NCBI GenBank assembly: GCA_013695475.1
Contig: JACDAJ010000027.1
Location: 1-44,185 of the forward strand
Length of the DNA: 44,185 bases
Origin: Rubrobacter sp.
GTDB taxonomy: Bacteria > Actinomycetota > Rubrobacteria > Rubrobacterales > Rubrobacteraceae
Reading direction: 5' to 3'
Position numbers and translations under genes: made by a program. The notes under the pieces are model-generated. The model made no database searches. It saw only the letters and a program-made list of their open reading frames with translations, and was not told where the DNA came from. Shown piece by piece: positions 9,479 through 17,801 of the stretch (position 1 is its first letter; every line of letters starts with the position of its first letter).

Positions 9479-10297
9479 TCACGAAAAAAGAAGCCGCGTC
9501 CCGACGAAGATGAGCGTCACGGCGAGGATGACTTTGAGCGGCTTGCCCGGAAGCCACGGAGCGACGAGGCTCCCGGCGAGTACGCCGGGGATGCCGCCGA
9601 GAAGAAGCGACCCGACGAGGCTGAAATCCACGTTTCCCTGCGTCATGTGGGCGAGGCCCGTCACGAGCGAAAGCACGGTCGCGTGCGCGATGTCGGTCCC
9701 GACGACGACGGAAGGCGCGATCGGATAAAGGAGGAGAAGTATGACGGCCATCACGCTCCCCGACCCGATGGACGTGAGGCCCACTAAATAGCCGCCGAAG
9801 GCTCCGAAGAGAATCGTATATATACGCCGCTTCGCGCTCATCGGGGATTTCCCGTCCCAGCCGCCGGAGGCGATGGCGTCGTTCTCGCCCCGGTCGGGCA
9901 TGAAAAAATTACGGTATATGAGGGAGAGGCCCACGATCACGAGCGTCACGGCGATGACGGAGATCATGATGGATTGCACCATCTCCTCGTCATACGAACG
10001 CTTTATCCACTCAAGCGTCGCAACCCCGAGCAAACTGGCCGGAATACTCCCAAGCCCGAGAAACAACGCAAGCTCGAGGTTTATGGATCGCTGCCGATAA
10101 TGCTGCAAAGACCCCGTGAGCTTCGTGACGGTCGCGTAGATCATGTCCGTCCCGATCGCTGTCGGAGCCGGAAGCCCCATCCCCACGACGAGATACGGCG
10201 TCATGAGAGAGCCTCCCCCGACCCCCGTGAGGCCGATCAGAAAACCAATGACAAGCCCGACGAGAGTCGGAGAGGAGGAGAAGAACTCGAAGCTCAA
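9479..10297 (-). CDS. TauE/SafE family permease
   Basis: LVIGFLIGLTGVGGGSLMTPYLVVGMGLPAPTAIGTDMIYATVTKLTGSLQHYRQ; second half repeat GSGSVMAVILLLLYPIAPSVVVGTDIAHATVLSLVTG; adjacent to sulfur genes. Confidence 0.85.
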   Translation of the reverse strand: MSFEFFSSSPTLVGLVIGFLIGLTGVGGGSLMTPYLVVGMGLPAPTAIGTDMIYATVTKLTGSLQHYRQRSINLELALFLGLGSIPASLLGVATLEWIKRSYDEEMVQSIMISVIAVTLVIVGLSLIYRNFFMPDRGENDAIASGGWDGKSPMSAKRRIYTILFGAFGGYLVGLTSIGSGSVMAVILLLLYPIAPSVVVGTDIAHATVLSLVTGLAHMTQGNVDFSLVGSLLLGGIPGVLAGSLVAPWLPGKPLKVILAVTLIFVGTRLLFS

Positions 10298-10307
10298 ACG
10301 CTATCGC

Positions 10308-10880
10308 TCATGCGCGGTCGTACTGCTCCACACGGCGCAAATAGCCGTAGTGCTCGAGAAACTCGACGACGCGGCGCGCGCTGTCCGAAGGCTCCTCTTC
10401 ATCGGTCTTTATGTGGAGCTCCGGGGCGTTCGGCGACTCGTATGGGTCGGAGACTCCCGTGAACTGCGGGATCTCACCGGAGTACGCCTTTTTGTAAAGC
10501 CCCTTTACATCCCGCTCGGCGCACACCTCCACCGGAGCGTCAATGAAGACCTCGATGAAGTCCTCCCCGATGTCCTCCCGAACCCGGTCGCGAACCTCCC
10601 GGAACGGCGATATCGCCGAAACTATGACACCAACCCCGTTCCGGGTGAGCAAGTTCGCCACGAACCCGATGCGAAGGACGTTCGTGTCCCGGTCCTCCCT
10701 CGAGAACCCGAGCCCTTTGGATAGGTTCGTCCGCACGATGTCCCCGTCCAAAACCTCGACCCCGCCGAGACGCTCGCGAAGCTCCTTCTCGACTATGTTT
10801 GCGATGGTCGTCTTCCCGGCGCCGGAAAGACCCGTGAACCACAACGTGAACCCGCGACCGAACCTCATGCTGTCATCCAT
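10308..10880 (-). CDS. cysC: Adenylylsulfate (APS) kinase
   Basis: LWFTGLSGAGKTTIANIVEKELRERLGGVEVLDGDIVRTNLSKGLGFSREDRDTNVLRIGFVA. Confidence 0.92.
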   Translation of the reverse strand: MDDSMRFGRGFTLWFTGLSGAGKTTIANIVEKELRERLGGVEVLDGDIVRTNLSKGLGFSREDRDTNVLRIGFVANLLTRNGVGVIVSAISPFREVRDRVREDIGEDFIEVFIDAPVEVCAERDVKGLYKKAYSGEIPQFTGVSDPYESPNAPELHIKTDEEEPSDSARRVVEFLEHYGYLRRVEQYDRA

Positions 10881-10907
10881 AGTATTCTCCCGTCTCTTCT
10901 CGGTTTT

Positions 10908-12128
10908 TTACTTCGCCGGGTAGTTTCTCGGCTGCTTTATCGTCTTCTCCTCGTCGCGAAGCCCTTGTATGAGAACCTCGATCACTTCGGGCCGCGAGAA
11001 CTCCGGCGGCGGATACTCGCCCCTCGACAGCATCTCGCGCACCTTCGTCCCGCTCAGGAAAACTTGCTCCTCGGGGGAACTCGGGGTCGTCTTCGTGGTC
11101 GCCATTTGCATGGTGCGCTTGCACCAGAAAGCGTGCTCGTACTTGAGCGGCAATATGCCGAGCTCGTCCTCGGTGAACTCCTCGAAGATATGCTGCGCGT
11201 CGTACGTCCCGTAATAACTCCCGACCCCCGCATGGTCCCGACCGACGATGAAGTGCGTGCATCCATAGTTCTTCCGGCACATCGCATGGAACACCGCCTC
11301 GCGCGGCCCGGCGTACCGCATGGCCGCCGGGAAAACGGCGAGCGAAACCCGGTTCTTCGGGAAATACCGGTCGAGGATGACCTCATACGACTTCATCCGA
11401 ACCGGAGCCGAAATGTCGTCGGACTTCGTCTCCCCGACGAGTGGGTTGAGGAGAAGCCCGTCCACTATTTCGAGCGCGCTTTTCTGGATGTATTCGTGCG
11501 CCCGATGCACCGGGTTCCTCGTCTGGAAACCGACCACCGTCTTCCATCCCTTCTCGGCGAAAACCGCCCGAAGCTCCGACGGCTCGAAGTAATATTGGGG
11601 GAACGGCCTCGCGTTCGGCTCGTCCTCGATGAGCGAGACCTCGCCCCCGAGAAGCACGTCTCCCTGCCGATAAACAGCCGCGACTCCGGGGTGGTCGCCA
11701 TCGTCGGTGCGGTACACGTTCTCCGCCTCATGCTTTTTGTCGTACGAGAATTTGTCCTCGACGCGCATCGTCGCGACTATCCGACCGTCGCCGTCGGCGA
11801 GGGCGACGTCGTCGCCCTCCGACACTTTCGAAGCCTCTTCCTCGGAGGCGGAGAGAGTGATGGGGATGCTCCACACGTTTCCGTCTTTGAGATGCATCGT
11901 CTCGACGACCGACTCGTAATCCTCGCGGCCCATGAAGCCGGAGATCGGGGAGAACACCCCGGTCGAGATCATCTCAAGGTCGGAAAGTTGCCGAGGCCCG
12001 ACGACTATTTTCTGGAATCCGCGGGCTTGCTCGCGGCGCTCCTCGCGCTCGCCTTCGGGAACCCTCCGGTCAATGAGAGTCCCGCCGTGCGGGGCGATGG
12101 TCTGCCAATTCTTTGTGTCCACCGTCAT
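10908..12128 (-). CDS. sat: Sulfate adenylyltransferase (ATP sulfurylase)
   Basis: [41 protein letters not shown]...[21 protein letters not shown]; start ATG overlaps upstream stop (ATGA). Confidence 0.95.
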   Translation of the reverse strand: MTVDTKNWQTIAPHGGTLIDRRVPEGEREERREQARGFQKIVVGPRQLSDLEMISTGVFSPISGFMGREDYESVVETMHLKDGNVWSIPITLSASEEEASKVSEGDDVALADGDGRIVATMRVEDKFSYDKKHEAENVYRTDDGDHPGVAAVYRQGDVLLGGEVSLIEDEPNARPFPQYYFEPSELRAVFAEKGWKTVVGFQTRNPVHRAHEYIQKSALEIVDGLLLNPLVGETKSDDISAPVRMKSYEVILDRYFPKNRVSLAVFPAAMRYAGPREAVFHAMCRKNYGCTHFIVGRDHAGVGSYYGTYDAQHIFEEFTEDELGILPLKYEHAFWCKRTMQMATTKTTPSSPEEQVFLSGTKVREMLSRGEYPPPEFSRPEVIEVLIQGLRDEEKTIKQPRNYPAK

Positions 12129-12484
12129 CCACATACCCCCGTCACCGCAGCGAGTTCATTTTCGTTGTCGAAAGAAGCTCGGGTGGCTCCGGCCCGCCGC
12201 CTCACGCGCCCGGCGAGTCCGTCGGCGAAGTGGATCCACGGCCGCTCGCCGACTATCCACAGCCTCGCCTCACCCGCATTCCCACGAGCGATCGTGAGAA
12301 ATCTATCATACTCCACGCCCGCCAATTCAAGGTCTTCCCCCCACTCTCCCCAAAGATACTCGGCAATGAAGGCAGAGTCGTTTATGGCGCGAACACCTTT
12401 TTTCGGGGAGGCTTCGAGGGTGGCTCGGGTGCGCTCCCTTATTTCCGTCGGCTCCTCAGGCAAAGTCAAATCCAAGTTTCGCAA
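12125..12484 (-). CDS. Conserved-context hypothetical protein in the sulfate assimilation operon
   Basis: 119 aa ORF, TTG start immediately after the FrhB-like stop, TGA overlapping the sat ATG. Confidence 0.6.
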   Translation of the reverse strand: MRNLDLTLPEEPTEIRERTRATLEASPKKGVRAINDSAFIAEYLWGEWGEDLELAGVEYDRFLTIARGNAGEARLWIVGERPWIHFADGLAGRVRRRAGATRASFDNENELAAVTGVCG

Positions 12485-13786
12485 CTAAAACCTCACAGCT
12501 TCGTGTTCGACGGGGGCGAGTTCGGTCCCCTCGTAGTTTTCGAGATGCTCCTCGTAGTCTATGAAGAGCGGCGCGTCGGGGTCGAAGGCCCGTTTCAATG
12601 CCTTGAACGCGATCTTCTTGTCCAAACCGTCTAGCTTATCCAAAGCCTGCGGCTTGTCAAGTTCCCGCGTCTCGAGTTTATCTCGAACCTTCTCGAACGC
12701 CGAAAGCCCCTCGTCCGTCCGAACGAGAACCGAGGAATACCCGTCGTCGCTCCCGACGCTCCCGACGGAGATGTCGGCCGCGTGGCCCATGAAATCCGCG
12801 CACTCGTCGCAGCCTTTCAGCGCGGCTCCGTGGAAGTCCTTTATAGGCTCCTCGAAAATAGTCTCGCCGTCGTGGTTTTGGACGATCAATTTTCCGCGGA
12901 TAATATCCACCCGCCCGACCTCCGAGAGAGGCACGTCGCGGTTTTCCTGAATTTCGTCGAGCATGAGCCTCTCGTAATTGAAGCTCTTCGTGCAAAGGAG
13001 CGCGATCGTGAGCGTAACCGCCTCGACCTGCGAAGAGCCCCAATTCCACGGCCTCGCCTGCATAGCCTTTATCCCCTCGACCTCGCACGGCGTCCCGACG
13101 ACGGCGATGCGAGGGTTCGGCGGAAGGTCATAGTTTTTGAAATCGAGATGCCCGAGCGCGAGCGTCTGATTGTAAAAACTCCCAGCGCACTCGACGACCT
13201 CCTCCGGCGTGGTCGCGAGGAAAGCCTCGCCTTTCCAAGATTCCGTCTCGCTCTCGCGGGCGAGGAGCGCGCCGTCAATCTCGTCGGCTTCGAGGAGCGA
13301 GATGAGAAGCTGGCTCACGAACCCGCCATCCTGAACGCCGGGAATGTCGTCCCGCACACGAGCCGTATACGACTCATGCACGCGCCCGATCCCCTCGATG
13401 CTCCCCGCCGCCTCGTTGTTCCCAACGATCTTGAGCGGCGAACCATGACCATTTCCGTCGCCATTCCCATTTTCATGTCCATTCGAAGAATGACCGTTTC
13501 CGTTGAGTTCGTGGTGTTCGTCGTCGAGCTTCCATGTGGCTTCGTGGCGCATGCCGCCTCGGGGGCAGAAATCCCAGCAAAGCGAGCATCCCGTGCACAT
13601 CTTCACGAGGGTCGGGAGATCGTCGTCTGCGATGCCGATGGAGTCGGTCGGGCAAGCGGCGACGCACGCGCCGCATTGGACGCACCGGTCGGCATCGATC
13701 ACGGCTTTTTCGAGATCCCAAAACCAAACTTTTCCGGGAGCCTCGTCAATATCGTTCATCATGTCTCGGATGTCGAAACCTGCCAT
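12485..13786 (-). CDS. FrhB-like coenzyme F420 oxidoreductase with N-terminal 2x[4Fe-4S] ferredoxin domain
   Basis: CVQCGACVAACPTDSIGI and CTGCSLCWDFCPRGG ferredoxin motifs; GGFVSQLLISLLEADEIDGALL...RIAVVGTPCEVEGIKAM...KGCDECADFMGHAADISVGSVGS typical of FrhB/FdhB. Confidence 0.9.
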   Translation of the reverse strand: MAGFDIRDMMNDIDEAPGKVWFWDLEKAVIDADRCVQCGACVAACPTDSIGIADDDLPTLVKMCTGCSLCWDFCPRGGMRHEATWKLDDEHHELNGNGHSSNGHENGNGDGNGHGSPLKIVGNNEAAGSIEGIGRVHESYTARVRDDIPGVQDGGFVSQLLISLLEADEIDGALLARESETESWKGEAFLATTPEEVVECAGSFYNQTLALGHLDFKNYDLPPNPRIAVVGTPCEVEGIKAMQARPWNWGSSQVEAVTLTIALLCTKSFNYERLMLDEIQENRDVPLSEVGRVDIIRGKLIVQNHDGETIFEEPIKDFHGAALKGCDECADFMGHAADISVGSVGSDDGYSSVLVRTDEGLSAFEKVRDKLETRELDKPQALDKLDGLDKKIAFKALKRAFDPDAPLFIDYEEHLENYEGTELAPVEHEAVRF

Positions 13787-13849
13787 TAGGCGGCCTCCTT
13801 TTCGTTATCCATCGAAAGGTCGAGGGTGGCCGCGCTCCGCCGGGCGAAG

Positions 13850-13975
13850 ATGCTCGGGTTGTTGGTTATTGGTTGATGGTTATTGGCAAAAACCAGAAAC
13901 CAATAACCACAAACCAATAACCGGGAGCGAAGCGACCCCACCGGAGCGAAGCGACCAGCGAAGCGACTCACTTCT
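13850..13975. repeat. Dispersed palindromic repeat R1 (GGTTATTGG / CCAATAACC plus GGAGCGAAGCGACC)
   Basis: gttggttattggttgatggttattggcaaaaaccagaaaccaataaccacaaaccaataaccgggagcgaagcgacc; related copies near 27405 and 33581. Confidence 0.75.
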
Positions 13976-15617
13976 TCCCGATCTCGACGGGAGTCCGCCC
14001 CCGAAGCGTGTCCCGCAATTCGTTGTTCTTCGTCCGCCTCGCCCATTCGTGGAATTTCTCGCCTTCGCGCCTCTCCTCTTTGAAACGCTCGATGAGGTTC
14101 GAGAGAGCCTCGGGGACGGAGTCCGAGGGGCGGGCGCCTTCGACCCAGTCTATAAAGGCGGCGTCGTTCCCGAGGGAGCCGCCGAGGCCGATGTCCACGC
14201 CCTCGACTATTCCATCCTTCGTCTTCGCAGTTTCACCCCGGAAGCCGATGTCGCCGATTTGCGGCTGGGCGCACGACGCGGAGCATCCCGAGAAGTGCAT
14301 CCGCACAGCCTCTTGTCCGACATCGTCGCCGAACTTGTCGTCCATTTCGCGCGCCCACTCGAGTGCCTTTATTTTCGTCTCGACGATGGCGAAGCGGCAG
14401 AATTCGCTCCCGGTGCATGCCACCACGCCGCGCTCGAACGGGCCGGGCTCCGGCGAATACCGTTCGAGGAGAGGCTCCGCGAGGAAGTCGTCGAGGCGAT
14501 TCTCGGGGATGCCCGTGATGATGAGATTCTGGTCGGTGGCGAGGCGCACATCCGAGCCGTACTCCTCGGCGAGACGACCCGCCTCCTCGAACTGCCCGCC
14601 GCCCATCCTTCCGACCGGGACGTTCAGCCCGACGTAAAAAACACCGTCGTCTTTCTGTTCGTGGACGCCGATGTGGTCACCCCGATAGTGGCTTGTGAGA
14701 TCCTCACCCGCCGGACGGAGGAATATGTCCACCCGGGTTTGAAGCTCCTCGCGGAAACGCTCCGGCCCGAGTTCTTGAACGAGATACCTCATCCTCGCGA
14801 GCCACCGGTTCTCGCGGTTTCCAAGCTCTCCGAAAACCTGCGCGACGCCCCGGCAAACCTCGACCGCGTCGTCCGGCTCGATGAACACGTCAATGTCCGA
14901 AGCCATCCGAGGGCCGTCCGAGAGGCCGCCGCCGACGCGCACGTTGAAACCGACGGTTCCATCTTCGAGGCGGGCGGGGGTCATGCCGATGTCGTTTATC
15001 TCGGCTTGGGCGCAGTCTTCGCAGCAGCCGGTGATGCTCATTTTGAATTTCCTCGGGAGGTTCGCGTAGTCGCGGTTCCCGGTGAAATAGTCCGAGACTT
15101 CCTGCGCGACGGGATATGCGTCGAGGACCTCATCTTTGCCGAGGCCGCTTACGGGACACGAAAGCACGTTTCTCGCGGAGTCGCCGCATGCCTGGACGGT
15201 CGTCATTCCGACGGCATCGAGGCGGCGCCAGATTTCGGGGATGTCCTTCATTTGGAGCCAGTGCATTTGGATGTCCTGGCGCGTGGTTATATCCAGAAAA
15301 TTGTCGCCGAAATGCGGATTCTCGTATGGGCCGCCAGCAAAATCCCGGGCGATTTCCCCGATGGTCTTCGTTTGCTCGGGAGTCAAAACGCCGCCGGGGA
15401 CTTTCATACGCATCATGAAATTGTCGCCACCCTGTTTCTGCGGGTATATCCCGACCCACTTCAATCTTTCCGGCTCTCCGGGAATCTCGTCCATCTTTGC
15501 GAGATCCCTCGAATAGTCGTCAATGATGGACTGTTTTATATCCAGCGGATGGCGGGCGAGCTTGTGCTTCTCGACCTGGTTGAGACGGCTCTCGTCCGTA
15601 TTTCTAAGAGACCGCAC
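13968..15617 (-). CDS. Siroheme-[4Fe-4S] ferredoxin-type sulfite/nitrite reductase (NirA/Sir family)
   Basis: CTGSEFCRFAIVETK and HFSGCSASCAQPQIGDIGFRG siroheme/Fe-S ligands; VQACGDSARNVLSCPVSG; context with cysH and sat favours sulfite. Confidence 0.9.
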   Translation of the reverse strand: MRSLRNTDESRLNQVEKHKLARHPLDIKQSIIDDYSRDLAKMDEIPGEPERLKWVGIYPQKQGGDNFMMRMKVPGGVLTPEQTKTIGEIARDFAGGPYENPHFGDNFLDITTRQDIQMHWLQMKDIPEIWRRLDAVGMTTVQACGDSARNVLSCPVSGLGKDEVLDAYPVAQEVSDYFTGNRDYANLPRKFKMSITGCCEDCAQAEINDIGMTPARLEDGTVGFNVRVGGGLSDGPRMASDIDVFIEPDDAVEVCRGVAQVFGELGNRENRWLARMRYLVQELGPERFREELQTRVDIFLRPAGEDLTSHYRGDHIGVHEQKDDGVFYVGLNVPVGRMGGGQFEEAGRLAEEYGSDVRLATDQNLIITGIPENRLDDFLAEPLLERYSPEPGPFERGVVACTGSEFCRFAIVETKIKALEWAREMDDKFGDDVGQEAVRMHFSGCSASCAQPQIGDIGFRGETAKTKDGIVEGVDIGLGGSLGNDAAFIDWVEGARPSDSVPEALSNLIERFKEERREGEKFHEWARRTKNNELRDTLRGRTPVEIGKK

Positions 15618-16356
15618 GCCCGGCCCTCCCGTTCATGACGTGCAGTCCGCACTCCGTCTTTTCGTTGTCGGCCCATCGTCCGGCCCGGTAATCCTCGCCG
15701 TCGGAGACGGGGCGGGTGCATGGCTCGCACCCGATGCTTTTGTATCCTTGCGAGAGGAGCGGATTGAGCGGAACGTCGTTCTCCTCGACGTACTCGTCCA
15801 CCCGCTCCTTGCTCCACGCCGCCAGCGGCGCGACTTTGGCGACCTCGAAGAAAGCGTCCCATTCGACGATGGGCGTGTCGGAGCGGTTGTGGGTCTGGTC
15901 GCGACGGATGCCCGTCGCCCACGCCCCGAAATTCCCGAGCCACTTTTTCTGTGGTTCGATCTTCCGTATCTGGCAGCAAAGGTTCGGGGCGCAACTCCAC
16001 AACTCCGGCCCGTGCCTCCGAACTTGCTCCTCGACCGACATCTCCGGCTCGATGACCTTGAATTTCACCGACGGATACCGCTCCATGACCCGGTTCCGAA
16101 ACTCGACCGTCTCGTCGAAAAGGAACCCGGTGTCGAGCGTGAAAACCCACGTCTCGTCGGAGATCTTCGAGAGCATGTCGAGGAGAACCATCCCCTCCGC
16201 CCCGCCGAACGACACGGAGAGCGTGAGTTCTTCGCCGTACTCGTCCACCGCCCATCTCAGAATCTCCTGCGGCGTGGAGCCTTCCAGCCGCTTCGCTATG
16301 GATGGAATCTCATCGAGTTCCGATCCGCTTTTATCCAATGCCGGAGCCTGGCGCAT
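15604..16356 (-). CDS. cysH: APS/PAPS reductase, [4Fe-4S] type
   Basis: VSFGGAEGMVLLDM; CCQIRKIEP and CEPCTRPVSDGEDYRAGRW...ECGLH cluster cysteines. Confidence 0.92.
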   Translation of the reverse strand: MRQAPALDKSGSELDEIPSIAKRLEGSTPQEILRWAVDEYGEELTLSVSFGGAEGMVLLDMLSKISDETWVFTLDTGFLFDETVEFRNRVMERYPSVKFKVIEPEMSVEEQVRRHGPELWSCAPNLCCQIRKIEPQKKWLGNFGAWATGIRRDQTHNRSDTPIVEWDAFFEVAKVAPLAAWSKERVDEYVEENDVPLNPLLSQGYKSIGCEPCTRPVSDGEDYRAGRWADNEKTECGLHVMNGRAGRAVS

Positions 16357-16416
16357 AGTGGCTCCTCCCTCCAGAGAAAGTGTTTTCGAAAATTCGTCGT
16401 GCGATCCGGGGAAAAG

Positions 16417-16509
16417 TTAGGTTCGGCAGTCGCTACATCGCCGCATTCGTGGCGAATGCGGGTAAATCACGTTCATTTCCGTGGCCTCGACTGCTCTCTC
16501 GAAATCCAT
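16417..16509 (-). CDS. Candidate leaderless cysteine-containing leader peptide of the cysH operon
   Basis: atg gat ttc ... tgt agc gac tgc cga acc taa = MDFERAVEATEMNVIYPHSPRMRRCSDCRT*; ATG is 7 nt after the predicted -10 TAATAT. Confidence 0.55.
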   Translation of the reverse strand: MDFERAVEATEMNVIYPHSPRMRRCSDCRT

Positions 16510-16516
16510 GCCCACG

Positions 16517-16576
16517 ATATTAAGCAGCCCCCCGCATACCGTCAATAGTAAATCCGATGTTTTTTGTCGGATTTAC
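16517..16576 (-). promoter_or_regulatory. Predicted cysH-operon promoter and upstream palindromic operator
   Basis: Minus strand: GTAAATCCGA-N9-TCGGATTTAC (10-bp perfect arms, 16548-16576), then TTGACG (16540-16545), N17, TAATAT (16517-16522). Confidence 0.75.
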
Positions 16577-16673
16577 AAAAAATTATCTTTCGAGGAGAGT
16601 TTCGGGACGGAAAACGCCGCTTCTCGAAACTTTCTTCTCACCTGAAAAGGTCTCTCCGGGGGCATGAGGAAGT

Positions 16674-17801
16674 TCACGGAGCGTTCATCGTATTCACTCT
16701 TCTCCGGAGGGCGAGGGAGCGAAGGAGGACGTTTTTTGGCGGGATTGTCGGCGCACGGATCATATCTTGAAAACCTTGCTCCGAAGAAGAACCCGGCGGT
16801 CGGGCGGGGCCGGAGAAAAGCTCTCCTTGAGTCAACTCCGCGACCCCTTCATGTCCGGCTTCATAAGCGTCTCCATAAGAGAGGGACATGATGTTGACTT
16901 CGGATGTTCGGTCGGAGCGGAATCGGCGCAAATTCAAAGCGGTGGAAGAGGAGATATAGTCGGCGAGGGCATCTTGGAGGATCCAAACCGTCTTCCCACC
17001 CCACTCCGCGCCCGCCTCGGATTTCACGATGAGCTGGCTCACCATCCTCGCCCACACTTGCCGATAATTTATGCTGGGAGCGGTATGTCCTTCGATGCCT
17101 TTCAAAACCGCGTCCTCGAAAGCCTGTGGCACGGTGGTTCGCTTCCGCTTGTTCCCACCGGACGTGCTCGAAGTCATGATCTCGACGACGAGAGGATCAC
17201 CTTGCGGGAAGTCGTCCACATACTCGACCCCGTCCCGCCTCGAAAGAGAGAAACTCGCCGCGAGAAGAACCTCGCGCAGACGACTCTCCCTCCCGATGCC
17301 GACGATACTCCCGGCAAGTTCCATCTCGATGCTTCGGAGGGGCATCACCACGTAGTCGAACGTGTAGTCGAAGGATTTCCGGGCGTCTCCCGAGCCGGAG
17401 ACGTGCCTGACTTTCACCTCCGGCCACACGCCGAGCCTCTCGCCCGGTGAAAATCCGGAGTGCCGCATGAGCATGGACTCAGCGAAATTCTGGTGCGCGC
17501 GGTCGCCCACACCCTCCCTCCCGAGGACGAGGAGCCGCCGGGGGCAGACGATCCACGGTCGTCGGCCCTCCCGAGGCTGGATCGAGCAAACCCCCGACGG
17601 AACCGACTCCCGGCCTTCGAAATAGTCTTTCAATTCCTCACTGTATCGGAGGTCGTCGAAGTCTATTTGCGAAAGGTACCGGTTGCCCCCTCCGTCGCAA
17701 TCGCACCCCATGAACGGACACCGCGCCGCTTTCCTGCCGGACTCCGCCTCGGGCGAATCGTCGTCTACGCGGTATCCGAAGATTTCAAAGATTTTCGGCA
17801 T
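16674..17801 (-). CDS. NotI-family type II restriction endonuclease
   Basis: MPKIFEIFGYRVDDDSPEAESGRKAARCPFMGCDCDGGGNRYLSQIDF resembles NotI-family Cys-rich N-terminus; directly downstream of a C5 methyltransferase. Confidence 0.65.
   Translation of the reverse strand: MPKIFEIFGYRVDDDSPEAESGRKAARCPFMGCDCDGGGNRYLSQIDFDDLRYSEELKDYFEGRESVPSGVCSIQPREGRRPWIVCPRRLLVLGREGVGDRAHQNFAESMLMRHSGFSPGERLGVWPEVKVRHVSGSGDARKSFDYTFDYVVMPLRSIEMELAGSIVGIGRESRLREVLLAASFSLSRRDGVEYVDDFPQGDPLVVEIMTSSTSGGNKRKRTTVPQAFEDAVLKGIEGHTAPSINYRQVWARMVSQLIVKSEAGAEWGGKTVWILQDALADYISSSTALNLRRFRSDRTSEVNIMSLSYGDAYEAGHEGVAELTQGELFSGPARPPGSSSEQGFQDMIRAPTIPPKNVLLRSLALRRRVNTMNAP

Noticed and set aside
13850-13975. CRISPR array
   Set aside because: Short repeated words form a foldback, not regularly spaced direct repeats with unique spacers; no cas genes in the window
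16356-16510. SAM-type riboswitch upstream of cysH
   Set aside because: Consensus segments of the SAM-I/SAM-IV classes were not found; leader-peptide attenuation fits better
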